A stretch of DNA of 64,000 bases, taken from NCBI RefSeq assembly GCF_007753095.1, contig NZ_CP036348.1, forward strand, positions 1,922,001-1,986,000, written 5' to 3'. A program made the translations under genes and the position numbers. The notes beneath the pieces are model-generated. The model was not told the origin of the DNA and ran no database searches. It saw only the letters and a program-made list of their open reading frames with translations. This document shows positions 59,348-64,000 of this stretch, in pieces. This DNA comes from Rosistilla carotiformis. Its GTDB lineage: Bacteria; Planctomycetota; Planctomycetia; Pirellulales; Pirellulaceae. Each line of letters starts with the position of its first letter. The stretch's first letter is position 1.

Positions 59348-61040
59348 CCTACCTCCTGGCTTGATCATGATTCTGGGCGCGTTGGTGTTGCCCTTCGTCG
59401 CTCGTCGGCTGCAAGCCTACGGCGTCCTGGCCCTTTCAGTGATCAGCCTCGGCCTGTTTTTGCTCACTCCCGCGGGCGAACATGGCAACATCGCGTTGTT
59501 CAACACGACGCTGAATATGGTTCGGATCGATTCGCTGAGCCGGATCTTTGGGATCGTGTTCCATATCGCCGCGATCGTATCGTCGATCTACGCGCTGCAT
59601 GTCCGCGATCCGCGACAGCATATCGCCGCGTTGGTCTACGCCGGCGGAGCGATCGGTGCCTGTTGCGCTGGCGACCTGATCACGCTGTTCGTCTTTTGGG
59701 AACTGACGGCTCTGTCGAGCGTCTTTCTGATCTGGGCTAGCGACAGCGAGCGATCGTATCGCAGCGGGATGCGTTACCTGATCATTCAAGTCGCCTCGGG
59801 CGTGCTTTTGTTGTCCGGAGCGATCATCCACTACGTGCAATCGGGCAGCCTAGCGTTCGACAGTTTTGTCGTCGAAGGGCAACCGTTGGGTTTGGCAGCG
59901 ACTTTGATCCTGCTGGCGCTAGGTATTAAATGCGCCTTCCCGCTGCTTCACAACTGGTTGCAGGATTCTTATCCCGAAGCGACAGCGACGGGGACGGTTT
60001 TCCTGAGCGCATTTACGACGAAGCTGGCCGTATATTCATTGATCCGCGGTTTTGCGGGGCTGGATCTTTTGATCCCGATCGGTTGCGCGATGACGCTCTT
60101 CCCGATCGTATTTGCTGTGATCGAAAACGATCTTCGCCGAGTGCTCGCCTACAGTCTGAACAACCAATTGGGGTTCATGGTCGTCGGCGTTGGGATCGGG
60201 ACCGAACTGGCGATCAACGGCACGGTGGCTCACGCGTTCTGCCACATCATCTACAAATCGCTGCTGTTCATGTCGATGGGAGCTGTGCTGTATCGCGTTG
60301 GCACGACGAAGGCTACCGAGTTGGGCGGGCTGCATAAATCGATGCCTTGGACGACGCTCTTCTGCATCATTGGTGCCGGAGCGATTTCGGGGTTCCCGTT
60401 GTTGAGCGGGTTTATCAGCAAATCGATGATCATTTCCGCCGCTGCGGAACAGCATCAGTTCTGGGTTTGGATCGTGCTGCTGATCGCATCGGCTGGCGTG
60501 ATGGAGCACTCGGGAATCAAGATCCCCTTCTTCGCTTTCTTCTCTCACGATTCGGGCAAGCGAGTGGAAGAGGCGCCTTGGAACATGTTAACCGCGATGG
60601 CGATTGCCGCCTTCTTCTGCGTCGGCTTGGGAATCGCTTATCCGCTGCTGTACCGGATGCTCCCCTACACTGTCGACTACCATCCCTACACCGTGACGCA
60701 CGTGGTCACGCAAATGCAGTTGTTGTTGTTCGCACTGCTGGCCTTTGTCGTGTTGATGAAATCGGGGCTGTATCCCGCCGAGCAGCGGTCGACGAATCTT
60801 GACACCGACTGGATCTACCGCCGCTTGTTGCCCGCCTGCATCCGCGGCTTGCGAACCGTTTACGATGTCGTCAACGACGCCTTCCGCAGCGACATGGTGG
60901 TGATCGTCCACGGCATCATGGACTTCACTCGATCGACGTTCAACGAACGCGGCATCTTGGGCCGAACCTGGTCTAGCAGCACAATGACCCTCTGGGCCAC
61001 TCTGCTGCTGGCCGTTTGTTTGCTGCTGTATTATCTGTAG
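59337..61040 (+). CDS. Third NuoM/N-like proton-channel subunit
   Basis: A 567-residue antiporter-like protein. It has the TM5 Glu in FVFWELTALSSVFLIW, the TM7 Lys in ALGIKCAFPLLHNWLQDSYP, and the later TKLAVYSLIRGF and LRRVLAYSLNNQLGFM. The protein is about 70 residues longer than subunit D, with extra C-terminal sequence (about 480-545) rich in charged residues and a last helix (LWATLLLAVCLLLYY). AAGGAGG lies 7 nt before the ATG, the best ribosome binding site in the operon. Together with the two earlier subunits, the complex would have three proton-channel units. Confidence 0.9.
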   Translation: MIANLPPGLIMILGALVLPFVARRLQAYGVLALSVISLGLFLLTPAGEHGNIALFNTTLNMVRIDSLSRIFGIVFHIAAIVSSIYALHVRDPRQHIAALVYAGGAIGACCAGDLITLFVFWELTALSSVFLIWASDSERSYRSGMRYLIIQVASGVLLLSGAIIHYVQSGSLAFDSFVVEGQPLGLAATLILLALGIKCAFPLLHNWLQDSYPEATATGTVFLSAFTTKLAVYSLIRGFAGLDLLIPIGCAMTLFPIVFAVIENDLRRVLAYSLNNQLGFMVVGVGIGTELAINGTVAHAFCHIIYKSLLFMSMGAVLYRVGTTKATELGGLHKSMPWTTLFCIIGAGAISGFPLLSGFISKSMIISAAAEQHQFWVWIVLLIASAGVMEHSGIKIPFFAFFSHDSGKRVEEAPWNMLTAMAIAAFFCVGLGIAYPLLYRMLPYTVDYHPYTVTHVVTQMQLLLFALLAFVVLMKSGLYPAEQRSTNLDTDWIYRRLLPACIRGLRTVYDVVNDAFRSDMVVIVHGIMDFTRSTFNERGILGRTWSSSTMTLWATLLLAVCLLLYYL

Positions 61041-61114
61041 CATCGCCGTTTCTGCCGGCTGATACATCGAGTCGAGCACGCTGCTGGCCCCTGAGTTTTG
61101 CCGACGTCAGAAAC

Positions 61115-61316
61115 GCGCGGCCCGATGGGCACGCGGTTAAACGAAGGGGTGAGTCGCCCGTCGTTACGTTCAACGAAGCGTAGTGGACGAGGCTACGAGT
61201 CCTCTTGCATCAGACCAAAGCGCTGGGACTCGTAACCTCGTCCACTACGTCCCGCCGCTAATTCTTTCCACGGTCCGAGGCTCCTTCGTTTAGCCGCGTG
61301 GGCATCGCCCCGCGCT
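61115..61316. repeat. Nested inverted-repeat element, ~200 bp
   Basis: Inner arms: 61179-61202 and 61226-61249 (24 nt each, one mismatch), reading CGTAGTGGACGAGG outward on the left arm. Outer arms: about 61115-61147 and 61284-61316, sharing GCACGCGGTTAAACGAAGG-like sequence with a few mismatches. The whole could fold into one long cruciform or RNA hairpin. No open frame or transposase is present. It lies just past the antiporter operon, between its stop and the next gene's terminator. Confidence 0.85.
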
Positions 61317-61332
61317 CCTGGGTGGATTTACA

Positions 61333-61375
61333 CTAAACAAACAACGCCCGTGCACGCGAATGGTGCAGCGGGCGT
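61333..61375 (-). terminator. Rho-independent terminator after glycine-zipper protein gene
   Basis: On the minus strand ACGCCCG pairs with CGGGCGT, and an inner TGCAC with GTGCA, followed by TGTTTGTTT. It lies about 35 nt past the stop codon of the gene at 61411. Confidence 0.85.
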
Positions 61376-61410
61376 CATGTGTTTGCTATTGTTGATGGGG
61401 CTCAGCCGGA

Positions 61411-62394
61411 TTAACGATCGCGACCGATCGCTCCACCGATTCCAGCTCCGATCTGGCCACCGGCGCGGCCGCCGATCGCTTCGCCAACACCGGCACCGAT
61501 CGCTGCTCCAGCGCGAGCTCCCGTATCGAGGCGTCCGTTGTTGCGATCGTTCCAATAACCTTGGTTTCGACGACCGTAGCCATCATCCCAAATGCGGTCG
61601 TTCCAACGCGAATCGTCCATGTAGCGATCGCCATCGCGGCGGTATCGGCGGCCGTCGCGGTCGAAGTAGTAGGGACCATCAAACTCGCCCTGATTATTGG
61701 CATCGCCGCGGTAGCCCATGCGATGGCGTGGTTGATGTCCGTCGTGATGTCCCGCTTGCTGACGTGGGTTCAAGTAGCGGTTGTTGGTGTAGTCGAACCA
61801 GCGACCATCATCCCAGTAGGCCCAGCGACCGTTGCCACGATCGCCCAACCAATACCACCAGCGATCGTTGTGTTGACGGAAACGCCACTCGTCGTTGGCG
61901 TCGTTATTCGCTTGGGCGTTTGGATTGACTTCGATATTGGCTTGAGCGTCCTCCAAAAGCTCGGCGTCGCCTTGCAGCAATGCCTGCGAATCGCGGGTCT
62001 GCTGCGACTGCAGGTCGGCTTCGGGATTGATTCCCGCATCGGCATCGACTCCAGCAGGTCGATTGCCGTTCTCATCGACGCCTACACCTAGCGGAGTGTT
62101 CGTGCCGGTCTGCACATCCGCAGCGGTCGGCCAATCGCCTTGGACCTGAACGTTGGCGTCGGCATTTGCATTCGCCGGCGTATCGACGCCCAGCTCCGCC
62201 TGCGCTTCGGCCGCTGGCTGATTCGGCACCGCCGCTTCGGCAGCTTCACCGATCTCCTGCCCCACTTCGGCCGCCGCCTCTCCGGTCGCATTCAACGCCC
62301 CGTCGACGGCATCGCCAACATCCTGAGCCTTCGCGGCTTGGAATCCAAATAAACTTGCAGCCAATGCAGCGGTGCAAAATGTCGTTCGTCTCAT
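61411..62394 (-). CDS. Exported protein with WxYW repeats and glycine zipper
   Basis: A 327-residue protein with a signal peptide (TTFCTAALAASLFGFQAAKA, 4-23). Residues 24-165 are acidic and low-complexity (A, N, D, E, Q, G). Residues 168-200 carry aromatic repeats (WRFRQHNDRWWYWLGDRGNG, WAYWDDGRWFDY). Residues 205-290 are rich in R, D, Y, N and G. The C-terminal 35 residues alternate small residues (GAAIGAGVGEAIGGRAGG) in a glycine-zipper pattern that can insert into or span a membrane. The protein is probably envelope-associated. Similar aromatic WYYW-type segments occur in many planctomycete exported proteins of unknown role. Own terminator; monocistronic. Confidence 0.8.
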   Translation of the reverse strand: MRRTTFCTAALAASLFGFQAAKAQDVGDAVDGALNATGEAAAEVGQEIGEAAEAAVPNQPAAEAQAELGVDTPANANADANVQVQGDWPTAADVQTGTNTPLGVGVDENGNRPAGVDADAGINPEADLQSQQTRDSQALLQGDAELLEDAQANIEVNPNAQANNDANDEWRFRQHNDRWWYWLGDRGNGRWAYWDDGRWFDYTNNRYLNPRQQAGHHDGHQPRHRMGYRGDANNQGEFDGPYYFDRDGRRYRRDGDRYMDDSRWNDRIWDDGYGRRNQGYWNDRNNGRLDTGARAGAAIGAGVGEAIGGRAGGQIGAGIGGAIGRDR

Positions 62395-62669
62395 CGTTCG
62401 TTTCTCCGTTCTGAAAGAATCGTGGGGGGAGGGCCGCGGATCCGATCAGAAAACGGGATCCGTTCGCGCGCCATCGGTATGATGGCTACATAGGCAGATT
62501 GCGTGCCAATTCGTCCGAGATGCCAAGCGAACGACGATCCGCCACGATGACGGAAAATCGGATTCATTTCGCAGGCGTGGAATCAGCCAACGTGGATGCC
62601 CAGCTGCCAACCTGGGGCGGTGCTGAACACGTGGCGCGATGCAAGACGACGCCCAAGGCAATCACGCGG

Positions 62670-64000
62670 TTACTTCTTCTTGCGGCGTTGCGTGATCAGT
62701 GCATGAACGATGTCGCTGCGACGAACGACTCCCATCAGTTCATGCGGTGCCGCGTTTGTGACGACCGGAATGCAGTCGTCGGTTTCGGCTTGAAAGAGCT
62801 CGAAGGCACGCGAGGCGGGATCATCGGGATAGAGGACGACGTTGGTTTCACTGACCAAATCTTCTGCTCGGACCAGTTGTGACGCACTGAGATCGAACAT
62901 GACATCACTCAAAAGCGGGTAGCGAATCACTCCCACGACACTCATCTTATCGTCGACGACCGGATACGTATTGTCGTGGCTGTGTTCGATGTGGTCGATC
63001 ACGTCGTCAAAGCGAGCCGATTGATGGATCCCTTTCGTCTTGCGAACCAGCTTATTTACACTCACTCCACTCATGGACCCGTTGGGCGTCGCCGTTCCCC
63101 AAACCGCCGATCGAAAGCGGTCGCCAACACTGCGAACCTGTTCCAGTGGGGACCGGGGGGCGTGGTTGATTGCTTGCGCCAACGGGACCTCGCCTGTTTC
63201 CAGCAACGATTTGCGAATGAACAGCGGGCCGATGATTTCGAACAGCACGACCGAACCCAAGATGATGTCTTGGACCGGTTTTCCCAATTCAGGGCTACGG
63301 GCCACTGCGATCGTCGATAGGGCAATGGCGGCTCCCGCTTGGGCGAACAGGCAACTGCCCAGCCAATGCCGCACCTCCAATGACTGATGCGTCAGCCGCG
63401 CGGCGATATAAACACCGGCGTATTTTCCGACAATCCGAAAGATTACGTAGACCGCCCCCAACGTTCCCGCTGCAAAGAAGGCGTTCAGGTCCAGTTCGGT
63501 TCCATGCACGGCGAAGAACAACACCGCCAGCAGGCCCGACAGGTGATCCAGTTCGTCCCGAATCTTTGATTTTGAGTCGGACGTATTGGCAACCGTCACT
63601 CCCATCACAAAGAAGGTCAACATATAAGGGACCTGGAGCGATTCGTTGACGCCTAACAGAAAGGTCGCCGTCGCCACCAACAGCACCAACCAGCGTTTGA
63701 TGTTCAACAGGCCACAGCCGAAGCTGACAACGACTCCGCCGAGCACGCCCAAGGCAATCGATCCGGCGATGTTCATCAGCACATTGCCGACTTGCATTCC
63801 AAGCGATGTTTCCAACCGGCCCTGCGTCAGTTGGATCGCGAGAAAGCCGAATTCAAATAAAACGATACAGGCAAAATTGTTGATCGCGACCAGAAATCCG
63901 GTGCTTTCGGTGACTGGACCTTCGGAACGAAACTCTTTCAGCACCAAAATTGTGGTCGCAGGGGCCGTCGCGACCGCCAAACAGGCCAGCAGCAGCGCCA
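62670..64000 (-). CDS. CPA2-type cation:proton antiporter with CBS domains, 5'-truncated by window edge
   Basis: The frame is open to the window end, and the residues before the first possible start (TTG at 63980) read ALLLAC, a helix interior, so the N-terminal half lies outside. The visible part starts with AVATAPATTILVLKEFRSEG, a Na+/H+ exchanger core motif. It continues with five or more helices (including GSCLFAQAGAAIALSTIAVA) and LFEIIGPLFIRKSL, which ends the membrane domain. The last 130 residues form a CBS pair (HDNTYPVVDDKMSVVGVI and DDCIPVVTNAAPHELMGVV) that likely senses an adenine nucleotide or ionic strength. It works in cation and pH balance at the cytoplasmic membrane. Confidence 0.88.
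   Translation of the reverse strand, partial: ALLLACLAVATAPATTILVLKEFRSEGPVTESTGFLVAINNFACIVLFEFGFLAIQLTQGRLETSLGMQVGNVLMNIAGSIALGVLGGVVVSFGCGLLNIKRWLVLLVATATFLLGVNESLQVPYMLTFFVMGVTVANTSDSKSKIRDELDHLSGLLAVLFFAVHGTELDLNAFFAAGTLGAVYVIFRIVGKYAGVYIAARLTHQSLEVRHWLGSCLFAQAGAAIALSTIAVARSPELGKPVQDIILGSVVLFEIIGPLFIRKSLLETGEVPLAQAINHAPRSPLEQVRSVGDRFRSAVWGTATPNGSMSGVSVNKLVRKTKGIHQSARFDDVIDHIEHSHDNTYPVVDDKMSVVGVIRYPLLSDVMFDLSASQLVRAEDLVSETNVVLYPDDPASRAFELFQAETDDCIPVVTNAAPHELMGVVRRSDIVHALITQRRKKK

Overview
The window looks like chromosomal DNA from a planctomycete, most likely of the Pirellulaceae (Rhodopirellula/Rosistilla-type). I infer this from gene content, without any database search. The signs are a PVC-type CxxCH heme protein with a propeller and HEAT-like body, a DUF1080-type jelly-roll protein, two sulfatase-fold enzymes, a 1,603-residue Ser/Thr kinase with TPRs, tandem clpP genes, a Cys/Gly-rich lipoprotein, a zinc-ribbon signal peptidase I, weak Shine-Dalgarno use and high-copy-looking intergenic repeats. 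I annotate 46 protein genes. The first (5' end) and last (5' end, minus strand) run off the window. I found no rRNA, tRNA, CRISPR array, transposase or phage gene.

Layout. 1-4.3 kb: cytochrome-type protein facing an Asn-rich membrane protein. 4.8-10.2 kb: polysaccharide deacetylase, a two-gene unit with an ExeA-like AAA ATPase, and a chain-length-determinant-like membrane protein, together resembling a fragment of an exopolysaccharide export locus. 10.4-12.9 kb: divergent glutathione peroxidase and MFS transporter, each with a clear terminator. 13.0-24.1 kb: a long minus-strand run (sulfatase, TPR kinase, MFS transporter, hexose-phosphate epimerase-like protein, DUF1080 protein, tadA, aspartoacylase-like deacylase). 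24.6-29.5 kb: a double zinc-ribbon protein, a small hypothetical, the Cys-rich lipoprotein, a catalytically degraded AroE-like protein and a patatin. 29.5-32.6 kb: an orphan cytochrome oxidase subunit III, clpP1-clpP2, and an RGG-tailed exported protein. 32.9-40.5 kb: a coiled-coil lipoprotein and a 996-residue secretin-N-repeat protein without a barrel, then a Ycf48-like protein and crcB on the other strand. 40.8-45.6 kb: ilvB, lepB and lptB.

45.6-51.5 kb: two unrelated tandem-repeat arrays (5 x about 194 bp and 4 x 271 bp) bracket a divergent pair, a YHS-domain membrane protein and an LtaS/MdoB-like phosphotransferase. A GT39-like membrane protein follows. 53.5-61.0 kb: a tightly overlapping ten-gene Mrp/Mbh-type cation/proton antiporter operon. 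61.1-64.0 kb: a nested inverted repeat, a glycine-zipper exported protein and a CPA2 antiporter with CBS domains.

The most unusual items are the Mrp/Mbh operon (archaeal Mbh-like order, MrpA split into pieces, three large proton-channel subunits, His-rich loop in the MrpC subunit), the signal peptidase with inserted zinc ribbon and jelly-roll domain, the barrel-less secretin-like protein, and the two repeat arrays.
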